Below, piece after piece: positions 1 through 7,384 of a stretch of 64,000 nt of DNA (position 1 is the first letter of the stretch; every line of letters starts with the position of its first letter). This DNA comes from Nonomuraea roseoviolacea subsp. carminata (GTDB lineage Bacteria > Actinomycetota > Actinomycetes > Streptosporangiales > Streptosporangiaceae), in the NCBI RefSeq assembly GCF_024172185.1, contig NZ_JAMZEC010000001.1:310001-374000 (forward strand). Reading direction: 5' to 3'. The position numbers were made by a program, and so were the translations under genes. Under the pieces are notes generated by a model. That model did not search any database. It had not been told where the DNA came from and saw only the letters and a program-made list of their open reading frames with translations.

Positions 1-336
1 CCGCACCAGGGCGGCGATCCGCGGGCCGAACTCCCTTTCCAGGCCGGCCGCCGGGCAGGCGGTGTCGCGGAGCACGTCATGGAGCAACGCGGCGCACAGC
101 AGCTCGTGGTCCGCGCCGAGGTCGGCGAGGATCGCCGCCACCGCGACGGGGTGGGTGATGTACGGATCGCCGCTGTGGCGGTTCTGGTCCCGATGCCAGA
201 ACGCGGCGGTCGCGTGGGCCCGCTCGACCACCCGGAGCTGCTCGGCGTCCAACCGCCCGGCCAGACGGGTCCGTAACCGCTCGAACGACCCCTCGCGGGC
301 CGAACCGCCGCCGCGGCGAATCGTCAGGACGCTCAT
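1..336 (-). CDS. HD-domain protein (RelA/SpoT hydrolase-like), truncated by window edge
   Basis: This frame runs open from an ATG at 336 off the left edge (112 codons visible). The protein contains the order typical of the (p)ppGpp hydrolase HD domain: an HATAAFWHRDQNRHSGDPYI stretch (about residues 41-60), then THPVAVAAIL, then LLHDVLRDT (about 84-92). The HD metal-binding pair is intact. The Glu of the usual HDVVEDT catalytic ED pair is replaced by Arg, while the following Asp is kept. It could be a small stand-alone HD hydrolase or the N-terminus of a longer Rel-like protein; the cut prevents deciding. Its ATG overlaps the stop of the upstream small ORF (ATGA), so it looks co-translated with the PadR gene. 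Nucleotide hydrolase activity is inference. Confidence 0.7.
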   Translation of the reverse strand, partial: MSVLTIRRGGGSAREGSFERLRTRLAGRLDAEQLRVVERAHATAAFWHRDQNRHSGDPYITHPVAVAAILADLGADHELLCAALLHDVLRDTACPAAGLEREFGPRIAALVR

Positions 337-578
337 GAGCCGTCACCTGACGCGCGGCGGGAGGCCTCCCGGGCGCTCACGCCGACCTTCCCGGCGCCCG
401 GCGACGCATGAGGCCGCCCACGGCCGCAGACCTTCCCACCGCACGGCCGCCCATGGTCGCGAGCCTTCCCACCGCACGGCCGCCCATGAGACCGCCCATG
501 GTTGCCCTTCCCGACGGGCCGCTGGCCGGAGCCGCCGTCGCGCGTCGCACGCTGTCGCCGACATGCCCGGCGGTTCAT
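333..578 (-). CDS. small Gly/Arg/His-rich ORF with 11-residue repeats, hypothetical
   Basis: An 81-codon frame starts at an ATG overlapping the PadR stop (ATGA) and ends in a TGA overlapping the next ATG. It is therefore coupled on both sides. Its middle carries an 11-residue repeat of the form HGRPCGGKxxx, made by a 33-bp DNA repeat (431-455 and 464-488 are identical 25-mers). No family is recognisable and the composition is low-complexity. It may be a real small basic protein, or a repeat-filled linker that only keeps ribosomes moving between padR and the HD gene. The double overlap is the main argument for translation. Confidence 0.35.
   Translation of the reverse strand: MNRRACRRQRATRDGGSGQRPVGKGNHGRSHGRPCGGKARDHGRPCGGKVCGRGRPHASPGAGKVGVSAREASRRASGDGS
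431..488. repeat. 25-bp direct repeat, 33-bp period
   Basis: Two identical 25-mers lie at 431-455 and 464-488, starting CCTTCCCACCGCACGG. The 33-bp period equals 11 codons, so the frame of the small ORF is kept through the repeat. Confidence 0.85.
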
Positions 579-904
579 GACGCGCCCCCCGCCGAGCCCA
601 GGGGACGCGCCCAGTCGGGGACGAGTTGGCGGCGGGAGCGGTAGGCCGCGGCGATCGCGTCCCGGGCCTGCTCGGCGCCCCCGGAGGTCAGCAGGTAGTA
701 ACGCCGGCGGGGGCGTCCCTCGCGAACGTGGACCTCGGGGTCCTCCCACCGGCTCTCCACCCAGCCGAGCTCCTCCAGCGTCGCCAGGATCGGGTACACC
801 GTGCCGCTCGCCAGCCCGGCCTCCGCGCACACGTCGAGGCCGTACCGCTCGCGGGCCGGGTCGGAGAGGAACACGCGCAGCACGTCGCGTACGGACGTCG
901 TCAT
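575..904 (-). CDS. PadR-family transcriptional regulator
   Basis: This 109-residue protein has the PadR winged-helix pattern: TSVRDVLRVFLSDP at the N-terminus, YGLDVCAEAGLASGTVYPIL as the recognition region, and ILATLEELGWVES followed by the GRPRRRYYLLTSGG wing. The length fits short PadR regulators without a large C-terminal dimerisation domain. The ATG at 904 is preferred over one six codons upstream because homology starts with the DVLR helix. The stop overlaps the next start. PadR repressors often autoregulate, and an ATATCTCGA half-site lies just upstream. The ligand and targets are unknown; the coupled HD-domain gene is the likeliest target. Confidence 0.85.
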   Translation of the reverse strand: MTTSVRDVLRVFLSDPARERYGLDVCAEAGLASGTVYPILATLEELGWVESRWEDPEVHVREGRPRRRYYLLTSGGAEQARDAIAAAYRSRRQLVPDWARPLGSAGGAS

Positions 905-918
905 GCGGGGCCTTCTCG

Positions 919-940
919 GCATATCTCGAACTCTACATAG
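919..940. promoter_or_regulatory. possible PadR operator/promoter
   Basis: Upstream of padR lies ATATCTCGA (921-929) followed by a degenerate second half ending ACATAG. PadR sites are often palindromes built on ATCTCGA half-sites. Only one half is good here, so this is tentative. Confidence 0.35.
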
Positions 941-989
941 CCCCCCGAGCGGCGGACATGTCCGTCCGGGACAGGAACGTCTACCCCCG

Positions 990-1592
990 TCAGCCGCGGG
1001 CGGCGCGGCGCAGGAGGTCGTCCCACACCTCGTCGACCCGGGCCTGCAACGCGTCGAGCGAGCCCTCGTTGTCGATCACGATGTGCGCGACCGCGAGCCG
1101 CTCCTCGCGGGTGGCCTGGGCGGCGATGCGGGCCCGGGCGTCGCTCTCGGCCATGCCGCGGTGCTCGGCCAGGCGGGCGACGCGGGTCTCGTCGGAGGCG
1201 TCCACGACGATCACCACGTCGTACATCGGGGCCAGCTTGTTCTCGGCCAGCAGCGGCACGTCGTACACCACGATCGCGTCCTCGGCGGCCTGCCCCTGCA
1301 GCTCGGCGACCCGCTCCCCCACGAGGGGATGAACGATCGCGTTGAGTGCGGCGAGCCGGTCGGGGTCGCCGAAGACGATGGAGCCGAGCTTCTCGCGGTC
1401 GAGCGAGCCGTCGGCGCGCAGCACCTCGTCGCCGAACGCCGCCTGCACCCGCGCCAGGCCGGGCGTGCCCGGCTCGACGACCTCACGGGCGATCTTGTCG
1501 GCGTCGATCACCATGGCGCCGTGGGCGGCCAGCCGCCGCGACACCTCGCTCTTGCCGGATCCGATGCCGCCGGTCAGTCCGATCTTCAGCAC
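990..1592 (-). CDS. coaE: dephospho-CoA kinase
   Basis: CoaE phosphorylates the 3'-hydroxyl of dephospho-CoA with ATP, the last step of coenzyme A synthesis, in the cytoplasm. The protein opens with the P-loop [11 protein letters not shown] and continues with the family sequences [37 protein letters not shown] and the [20 protein letters not shown] lid. About 200 residues is the normal bacterial length. The GTG at 1592 puts the P-loop six residues from the N-terminus; a TTG two codons earlier is possible. Actinobacteria commonly keep coaE near rpsA and polA, as here. Nothing unusual is seen. Confidence 0.97.
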   Translation of the reverse strand: MLKIGLTGGIGSGKSEVSRRLAAHGAMVIDADKIAREVVEPGTPGLARVQAAFGDEVLRADGSLDREKLGSIVFGDPDRLAALNAIVHPLVGERVAELQGQAAEDAIVVYDVPLLAENKLAPMYDVVIVVDASDETRVARLAEHRGMAESDARARIAAQATREERLAVAHIVIDNEGSLDALQARVDEVWDDLLRRAARG

Positions 1593-1624
1593 CCGCAAAG
1601 CCTATCGGCCCTCCTGCCCGATGC

Positions 1625-2071
1625 TCACCGCCGCAGGTGGACGAGTGTCAGGTGGTCGTCCATGCGCTCGCGGTGGGTCTCCCGGTAGCCGAGCCGGCGG
1701 TAGAGCCGCAGGTTGCCCTCGGACAGGTGGCCGGTGAACAGGTCGAACGCCGACGCCTCCGGCACCTGCTCGTGCAGGGTCCGTAACAGGGCCGTGCCCA
1801 GCCCCCGCCCCTGCTGGTCGGGCGCCACGACGAGCCGCCCCACGAGGCAGGTGGCGCCGGACAGGCGGCCGCGGACGGAGCCGACGACCCGTCCCCCGTC
1901 GACGGCCTTGAGCACGACGCCGGCGCGGATCGCCTCGCGGACCTGCTCGACGGACTCGACCAGCGGCGGGATGAACGGATCGCCGTAGAGCTGGGCCTCG
2001 GTGACGTACGCCGCCCGCTGCACCGTGAGAATCTCGCCCGCGTCGGCTTCCGCGGCCCGCTGGATCTCCAC
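1625..2071 (-). CDS. GNAT-family N-acetyltransferase
   Basis: A 148-residue single-domain GNAT protein. Motif A reads LVVAPDQQGRGLGTALL, the acetyl-CoA pyrophosphate-binding loop, and the C-terminal part (GNLRLYRRLGYRETHRE) is the usual alpha4/beta5-7 region. The substrate cannot be read from sequence. The GTG at 2071 places VEIQRAAEADA at the N-terminus, the normal GNAT beginning; the frame is open further upstream but without similarity. It lies just downstream of coaE's 5' side on the same strand, with no sign of a shared operon beyond spacing. Confidence 0.85.
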   Translation of the reverse strand: MEIQRAAEADAGEILTVQRAAYVTEAQLYGDPFIPPLVESVEQVREAIRAGVVLKAVDGGRVVGSVRGRLSGATCLVGRLVVAPDQQGRGLGTALLRTLHEQVPEASAFDLFTGHLSEGNLRLYRRLGYRETHRERMDDHLTLVHLRR

Positions 2072-2129
2072 GCGCAGCACCCTAGCGGAGTGCCTTCGTC
2101 CAGGCACGGGTCCGCTCGAAACGGGTACG

Positions 2130-3266
2130 TCAGGCGATCAGGGCGAAGAACGTCCGGAGGCTCTCGACCAGGGACTCCGGCGTCGCCATGGCCACCATGT
2201 GGCTGGGACTGTGCTCGCCCGCCCAGTGGACGACGCGGTTGCGGCGCGCGGCGAGCCGGCGGAACAGGTCGGGACCGCCGTGTGAGATGCCCGTCGGGAC
2301 GCCGGTCTGGTCGATCGGCAGGCCGGCCGCCCCTTCGTAGTACGTCCAGGACGACGAGCCGCCCGTGCCGGTGAACCAGTAGACGCTCGCGTTGGTCAGC
2401 AGCAGGTCGCGGGCGACGGGCTCGGCCACCTCGCCGTCGCCGGCAGGCCATCCGTCGAACTCCTTGAACCGTTCGACCAGGTACGCCAGCTGCATGACGG
2501 GCGAGTCGGCGAAGCCGAAGGCCAGTGTCTGCGGCCGGTTGGCCAGGTACGGGCCGTAGCCGCTGCCTCCCGCCCAGTTCTCGCCGATGTGGCGGGCGGT
2601 CTCCCGCTCCTCGTCGGTCGCGCCCTCCAGCTCGGCGGGGTCGCCGGTCGGTATGCCCAGGCCGGCGGTGATGTGCGAGCCGATGACGTGCTCACCGTCG
2701 AGGGCGGCCAACTGTGGGGTGACGAGCGCCCCGGCGTCGTTGCCGTGAGCCCCGTACCGCTCGTAGCCGAGCCTGCCCATCAGCTCCGCCCAGGTACGGG
2801 CGACGCGTTCGATGCTCCAGGCCCGCTCGCCGGTGGGCTCGGGGAACGGCGAGAAGCCGAACCCGGGCAGCGACGGCGCCACCACGTGGAAGGCGACGGA
2901 GGGGTCGAGCCCGTGCGCGCGGGGGTCGCTGAGCGGGCCGATGACGTTCATGAACTCGGCGACGGAGTTCGGCCAGCTGTGCGTGACGATCAGCGGCACC
3001 GCGCCGGGCTCGGGCGAGCGGGCGTGCACGAAGTGGACGGTCTGGCCGTCGATCTCGGTCGTGTACTGGGGAAAGGCGTTGAGCCGCGCCTCCTGGGCGC
3101 GCCAGTCGAAGCCGTCGGCCCAGTACGCGGCCAGGTCCCGCAGGTGGTCGACCGGGACGCCCCGGCTCCAGCCACCGGGCAGTTGCCGGGCCCAGCGGGT
3201 GCGGAGGAGGCGGTGGCGCAGGTCGTCAAGGTCGGCCGGGGGAATGTCGATCACGAAGGGCTTCAT
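2130..3266 (-). CDS. epoxide hydrolase family protein (alpha/beta hydrolase with EHN domain)
   Basis: 378 residues. The N-terminus (FVIDIPPADLDDLRHRLLRT) is the epoxide-hydrolase N-terminal lid domain, followed by an alpha/beta-hydrolase core. HSWPNS corresponds to the oxyanion-hole HGWP motif with Gly replaced by Ser. GNDAG holds the presumed nucleophile Asp, and GEHSPSHMVAM near the C-terminus supplies the base His. Family members hydrolyse epoxides through a covalent Asp ester; some actinobacterial members have drifted to other substrates, and the HSWP and GNDAG variants make the exact chemistry uncertain. The ATG at 3266 starts directly at the EHN domain. The upstream extension of this frame lies in repeat DNA and is not credible. 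Confidence 0.85.
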   Translation of the reverse strand: MKPFVIDIPPADLDDLRHRLLRTRWARQLPGGWSRGVPVDHLRDLAAYWADGFDWRAQEARLNAFPQYTTEIDGQTVHFVHARSPEPGAVPLIVTHSWPNSVAEFMNVIGPLSDPRAHGLDPSVAFHVVAPSLPGFGFSPFPEPTGERAWSIERVARTWAELMGRLGYERYGAHGNDAGALVTPQLAALDGEHVIGSHITAGLGIPTGDPAELEGATDEERETARHIGENWAGGSGYGPYLANRPQTLAFGFADSPVMQLAYLVERFKEFDGWPAGDGEVAEPVARDLLLTNASVYWFTGTGGSSSWTYYEGAAGLPIDQTGVPTGISHGGPDLFRRLAARRNRVVHWAGEHSPSHMVAMATPESLVESLRTFFALIA

Positions 3267-3319
3267 GCCTGCCACGGTAGGAGGCAAAGCGGAAGATTTC
3301 GTTCCGCGTTCTGCCGCCG

Positions 3320-3560
3320 CACAAGATGAGGCCTGCGGACGAGGCGGCGCACCCGAGCGATGCCGCATCCCGGTGAGGCCGCATCCCCGGACGAGGCCGC
3401 ATCCCCGGACCGCTCGCACGGGGGATAAGGCCGCACCCCGACAAGGCCGCACACCAGAACGAGGGCGGCGCCCCGAGGAGGCCCAGGCCCCACCCCAGAC
3501 GAGGCCGCACCCCGGGTAGGCCCCGCTCCCCGGATGAGGCCGTACCCGGATGAGGGCCGC
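3320..3560. repeat. degenerate GAGGCCGCA-type tandem repeats in spacer
   Basis: The spacer between rpsA and the epoxide hydrolase is built from about a dozen imperfect copies of a 12-20 bp unit of the type GGATGAGGCCGCATCCC / ACGAGGCCGCACCCC. No plausible gene or promoter is seen in it, and the only other element is the rpsA terminator. Confidence 0.7.
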
Positions 3561-3571
3561 GGAGGAAAAGC

Positions 3572-3608
3572 GGGAAGCCCCGCACGGATGATCCGTGCGG
3601 GGCTTCCC
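3572..3608 (-). terminator. rpsA intrinsic-type terminator hairpin
   Basis: A perfect 18-bp inverted repeat (GGGAAGCCCCGCACGGAT with its exact complement, one central base at 3590) sits 31 bp after the rpsA stop. There is no long U tract, as is usual for high-GC actinobacteria. Confidence 0.85.
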
Positions 3609-3638
3609 TCAGGACGTGCCTGTGGTGGAGCCGCTACC

Positions 3639-5120
3639 TCAGCTCTGGCCGCCGGCCAGCTTCTCCCGAAGCGCGGCGAGCGCCTCGTCGGAAGCGAGAG
3701 CGCCACCCGCGGGAGCGGAGGAGCTGCTCGACGAAGGAGCCGCGGACTCACCCGTGTAGGACGAGGGAGCGGCCTCGCCGGCCTCCGCCTCGGCCCGACG
3801 GGCCTCCTCGATCTGCTTCTTGTGGGCCTCGAAGCGAGTCTGGGCCTCGGCGTACTGCCGCTCCCACTCCTCGCGCTGCTTGTCGAAGCCCTCGAGCCAC
3901 TCCCCGGTCTCCGGGTCGAAGCCCTCGGGGTAGATGTAGTTGCCCTGGTCGTCGTAGGTCGCCGCCATGCCGTACAGCGTGGGGTCGAACTCGACCTCAG
4001 TGCCGACACCCTCGTTGGCCTGCTTCAGCGAGAGGCTGATGCGACGGCGGTCGAGGTCGATGTCGATGATCTTGACGAAGATCTCGTCGCCGACCTGGAC
4101 GACCTGCTCCGGGATCTCCACGTGGCGCTCGGCCAGCTCGGAGATGTGGACCAGGCCCTCGATGCCCTCCTCGACCCGGACGAACGCACCGAACGGCACC
4201 AGCTTGGTGACGCGACCCGGCACGACCTGGCCGATCTGGTGGGTGCGGGCGAACTGCTGCCACGGGTCTTCCTGGGTGGCCTTGAGCGACAGGGAGACGC
4301 GCTCGCGCTCCATGTCGACGTCGAGGACCTCGACCGTGACCTCCTGGCCGACCTCGACGACCTCGGAGGGGTGGTCGATGTGCTTCCAGGACAGCTCGGA
4401 CACGTGGACCAGACCGTCAACGCCGCCGAGGTCCACGAACGCACCGAAGTTGACGATCGAGGACACGACGCCCTTGCGGACCTGGCCCTTCTGAAGGGTG
4501 TTGAGGAACGTCTGGCGAACCTCGGACTGCGTCTGCTCAAGCCAGGCGCGACGCGACAGAACCACGTTGTTGCGGTTCTTGTCGAGCTCAATGATCTTCG
4601 CCTCGAGCTCGCGGCCGACGTACGGCTGCAGGTCGCGGACACGCCGCATCTCGACCAGGGACGCCGGGAGGAAGCCACGGAGGCCGATGTCGAGGATGAG
4701 ACCACCCTTGACGACCTCGATGACGGTGCCGGTGACGATGCCGTCCTCGTCCTTGATCTTCTCGATCGTGCCCCAGGCCCGCTCGTACTGAGCGCGCTTC
4801 TTGGACAGGATCAGGCGGCCCTCCTTGTCCTCCTTCTGGAGAACCAGGGCCTCGACGTGCTCGCCGACCTCCACGACGTCAGCAGGATCGACATCGTGCT
4901 TGATGGAAAGCTCGCGCGAGGGGATGACACCCTCGGTCTTGTAGCCGATATCGAGAAGGACCTCGTCTCGATCGACCTTGACGACGGTGCCCTCGACGAT
5001 GTCACCGTCGTTGAAGTACTTGATGGTCTCGTCGATCGCGGCGAGGAAGGCTTCCTCGGACCCGATGTCGTTGACCGCTACCTGCGGGGTGCTCGAGGTG
5101 GCCTCAGTGCTGGACGTCAT
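3639..5120 (-). CDS. rpsA: 30S ribosomal protein S1
   Basis: 493 residues with four S1 RNA-binding repeats (roughly residues 35-105, 122-188, 205-275 and 290-362), each ending in motifs such as VLSRRAWLE or VSLSLKATQ. S1 sits on the 30S subunit and promotes mRNA binding; actinobacterial S1 has four repeats rather than the six of Escherichia coli. The C-terminal 130 residues are an acidic, Ser/Ala-rich tail containing EFDPTLYGMAATYDDQGNY and PEGFDPETGEWLEG, typical of actinobacteria. The ATG at 5120 gives the standard MTSSTEATSS start. Transcription likely ends at the strong hairpin just downstream. Confidence 0.98.
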   Translation of the reverse strand: MTSSTEATSSTPQVAVNDIGSEEAFLAAIDETIKYFNDGDIVEGTVVKVDRDEVLLDIGYKTEGVIPSRELSIKHDVDPADVVEVGEHVEALVLQKEDKEGRLILSKKRAQYERAWGTIEKIKDEDGIVTGTVIEVVKGGLILDIGLRGFLPASLVEMRRVRDLQPYVGRELEAKIIELDKNRNNVVLSRRAWLEQTQSEVRQTFLNTLQKGQVRKGVVSSIVNFGAFVDLGGVDGLVHVSELSWKHIDHPSEVVEVGQEVTVEVLDVDMERERVSLSLKATQEDPWQQFARTHQIGQVVPGRVTKLVPFGAFVRVEEGIEGLVHISELAERHVEIPEQVVQVGDEIFVKIIDIDLDRRRISLSLKQANEGVGTEVEFDPTLYGMAATYDDQGNYIYPEGFDPETGEWLEGFDKQREEWERQYAEAQTRFEAHKKQIEEARRAEAEAGEAAPSSYTGESAAPSSSSSSAPAGGALASDEALAALREKLAGGQS

Positions 5121-5333
5121 GTGTGGAAGTGCTCCGAACGCGGACAGGATGTCGATGTGGCGGATGCGCGGCAGGCCCTCTTCCGCATCAAGCCGAGGAG
5201 TTACGACATCGACGTGACCGAGCGCGAGCCCGCTCCGTCTGAGGCGCGCGCGAGCCCACAGCGCAGCGATCAGCATATGAGACGTCGGCCACGGGGTCAA
5301 TCCAAGTCACGCACGCCACCTGATCGACAAGCG

Positions 5334-6497
5334 TCAGTAGGCGATGATGCGGCCGCGCCACTTGGCGTCGATATTACCCTGAAGCCGCGTCGGGACGGAG
5401 ATCCGCCCGGGGTCGCCATCCGAGACGTAGCGGTCGTCGGGGTGCTTGTCCAGCCACTCCAGCCAGTACTGCGAGCACCATTTGCGACACTCGCCCTTTT
5501 TGCCATTGCTCTGGATGCGCTGGATCGCGCCGGGGCGGAACTTTTTCGCGTAGGGCGAAAGCGACGGCTCGGCCCCGGCCAGGAAGACGCCCGTGAAGTC
5601 GTACCGCGTGCCGTCCCACTTGCCCTTGCGGGCCAGCTCCCGCGGGTGCGGCGCCACGCCGAAGGGCAGGGCGAGGGTCCGCGGGGTGCCCGCGCCGAGC
5701 TTCTCCAGCATCCGCTGCACCTTGACGATCTGCTTCTGGACCGTCTTCTTCGGCAGCACGCCGAGGTTGGGGTGGGACCAGGTGTGGTTGGCCACCTCGA
5801 ACCCGTGGCCGACGAGCCAGCGCACGGCCGCCGCCTGCGACGCCTCGTCCCGCAGCCCGAACGGCTCCCGATTGACCCAGAACGTGGCCGTGGGCCGGAA
5901 CGACGGGTAGCGCCGGGCCACGTCGAGGATGACCCCCGCCGCGGTGTCGGGCGCCGGGTTGCCGGAGGCGTCCAGCCGGAAGTGGCTCGGGTGCCCGTCG
6001 TCGAAGGTCAGCACGACCGGGAACTTCCCGGCGGGCACCCGGATGTCGCCCGCGACGAACTCGGCCGCGGTGATCGGCACGTAGCCGCGCTTGGCCAGGC
6101 TCTCCAGCTCCTGCCGGAGCTGCTTGGGGGTGCGGTCGATGGAGGCGTAGCGCTTGCTGATGATGCGGTGGTACATCAGCACCGGCACCACGCCGGCCTC
6201 GTTGGCCTTGACCTGGCGGGCGAACTCGGGCGTGGCCGCCACGCCGGGCGGCTGCCCCGCGGGGGACGCCGAGGGGCCCGGTGAGGGACTCCCCTGGGGC
6301 GGGGTGGGGTCGTGGGGCGGTTTCGCGGTCGGCGGCGCCGCCAGGGCGGCCTGGGGGCGCGGGACGCGCTCCCCGTGGGAGGGGACCACCGTCAGGCCGA
6401 CGATGGCCACGGCCACCACCACGACGTTCGCGACGCCGATGAGAGGGCCGACGACCGGGGGGAGGGACGACGCTGACCGCACAGAACTCCCGTGCAC
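5334..6497 (-). CDS. secreted/membrane-anchored polysaccharide deacetylase (NodB domain)
   Basis: 387 residues. An N-terminal hydrophobic segment (about residues 16-38) is followed by a Pro-rich linker and a NodB-homology domain from about residue 100. Visible motifs are PVLMYHRI, the metal- and base-bearing VLTFDDGHPSH (TFDDG), and NHTWSHPNLG (HxxxH). These are carbohydrate esterase family 4 hallmarks, so the protein probably removes N-acetyl groups from a cell-wall or extracellular polysaccharide outside the membrane. Extra Cys residues (ECRKWC) near the C-terminus may form a disulfide. It starts with GTG at 6497. It is monocistronic in appearance and upstream of rpsA on the same strand. 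Confidence 0.9.
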   Translation of the reverse strand: MHGSSVRSASSLPPVVGPLIGVANVVVVAVAIVGLTVVPSHGERVPRPQAALAAPPTAKPPHDPTPPQGSPSPGPSASPAGQPPGVAATPEFARQVKANEAGVVPVLMYHRIISKRYASIDRTPKQLRQELESLAKRGYVPITAAEFVAGDIRVPAGKFPVVLTFDDGHPSHFRLDASGNPAPDTAAGVILDVARRYPSFRPTATFWVNREPFGLRDEASQAAAVRWLVGHGFEVANHTWSHPNLGVLPKKTVQKQIVKVQRMLEKLGAGTPRTLALPFGVAPHPRELARKGKWDGTRYDFTGVFLAGAEPSLSPYAKKFRPGAIQRIQSNGKKGECRKWCSQYWLEWLDKHPDDRYVSDGDPGRISVPTRLQGNIDAKWRGRIIAY

Positions 6498-7384
6498 TCG
6501 GGGGACCTAGCCTTCAGGGTAGTGCAGGGCCACCCGGAGAGCGGCCCTCCGTACGGAGGCCCATCTGCCCGGCTATATCGCGAGGAAACCGCCTGAGGGA
6601 GCGAAGAACACCCGTCCCGGCACACAACCGGACACCTCTCCCCTGCTCCGGGCGCCACTCATGTCTCCCGTTTCCGTTCTCCCCGGGTTGCGGTCCCCTG
6701 CCTCGCCTCCCCATCCCGGCCCCCGCCTCCTCGACCGGTCCACGCGCGATGCGACCTCAGCCCGCTCCAGGCCCGCCTGTTGCCGCGCCCCGATGGTGGC
6801 GTGGGGGCATGGGGCAGGTTCGCCGGGTGCACGCGGGGCCGTCCAGGGGTGGCGTGGGGCCTCGCCGGGTGCGCGCAAGGGGTGGGGGGCGTCACTGGGG
6901 ACGTGCCGGGCCTCCCGGAGGCGGCGCGATGGACCTCAGCCCGCTCCGGGCCCACCTGTTGCCGCGCCCGATGGTGGTGTGGGGGGGCATGGGCGGGCGT
7001 CGCCGGGCGCATGCCGGGCCATCCAGGGGTGGTGTGAGGGCCTCGCCGGGTGCGCGCAAGGGGTGAGGGGGCGTCACTGGGGACGTGCCAGGCCTCCCGG
7101 AGGCGGCGTGAGGGCGTCGCCGGAGGCTTGCCGGGCCGTCCAGGGGCGGCGTGAGGGCGTGGCCGGTCGCCGGGGGGTGTGCCGAGCCGTCCGGGGGCGG
7201 CGTGGGAGGCGCGGCGGCATGGGCTCGCGCGGTCACTGTCGGGTGCCCGGAGCCCGCGCCGCGACATCAGCGGGCCGCGAGCAGTGCGGCCGAAAACGCG
7301 CTCACGCCGGCCCGGTCAGGCGCCCTTTCACCTGGCCGGGCCGGGGCCGCGAAGTCGTCGCCACGGCGGTGACGGCGGCGAGCG
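6498..7384. repeat. 887-bp spacer with two ~180-bp imperfect tandem copies
   Basis: No convincing gene lies between the deacetylase and polA. From 6748 to about 7105 there are two head-to-tail copies of a roughly 180-bp unit; each starts near GACCTCAGCCCGCTCC and contains CCTGTTGCCGCGCCC and GTCACTGGGGACGTGCC. A decayed third partial copy follows to about 7210. The open frames through it are Pro/His/Arg-rich and exist only because of base composition. The polA terminator is at the right end. Confidence 0.75.
7307..7344 (-). terminator. polA terminator hairpin
   Basis: CCGGCCCGGTCAGG (7307-7320) and CCTGGCCGGGCCGG (7331-7344) form a 14-bp stem with one wobble pair and a 10-base loop, about 40 bp after the polA stop. 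Confidence 0.7.

Noticed and set aside
6659-7267. A 202-codon frame in the polA spacer
   Set aside because: His/Pro/Arg-rich, follows the 180-bp repeat, no ribosome site; explained by base composition.
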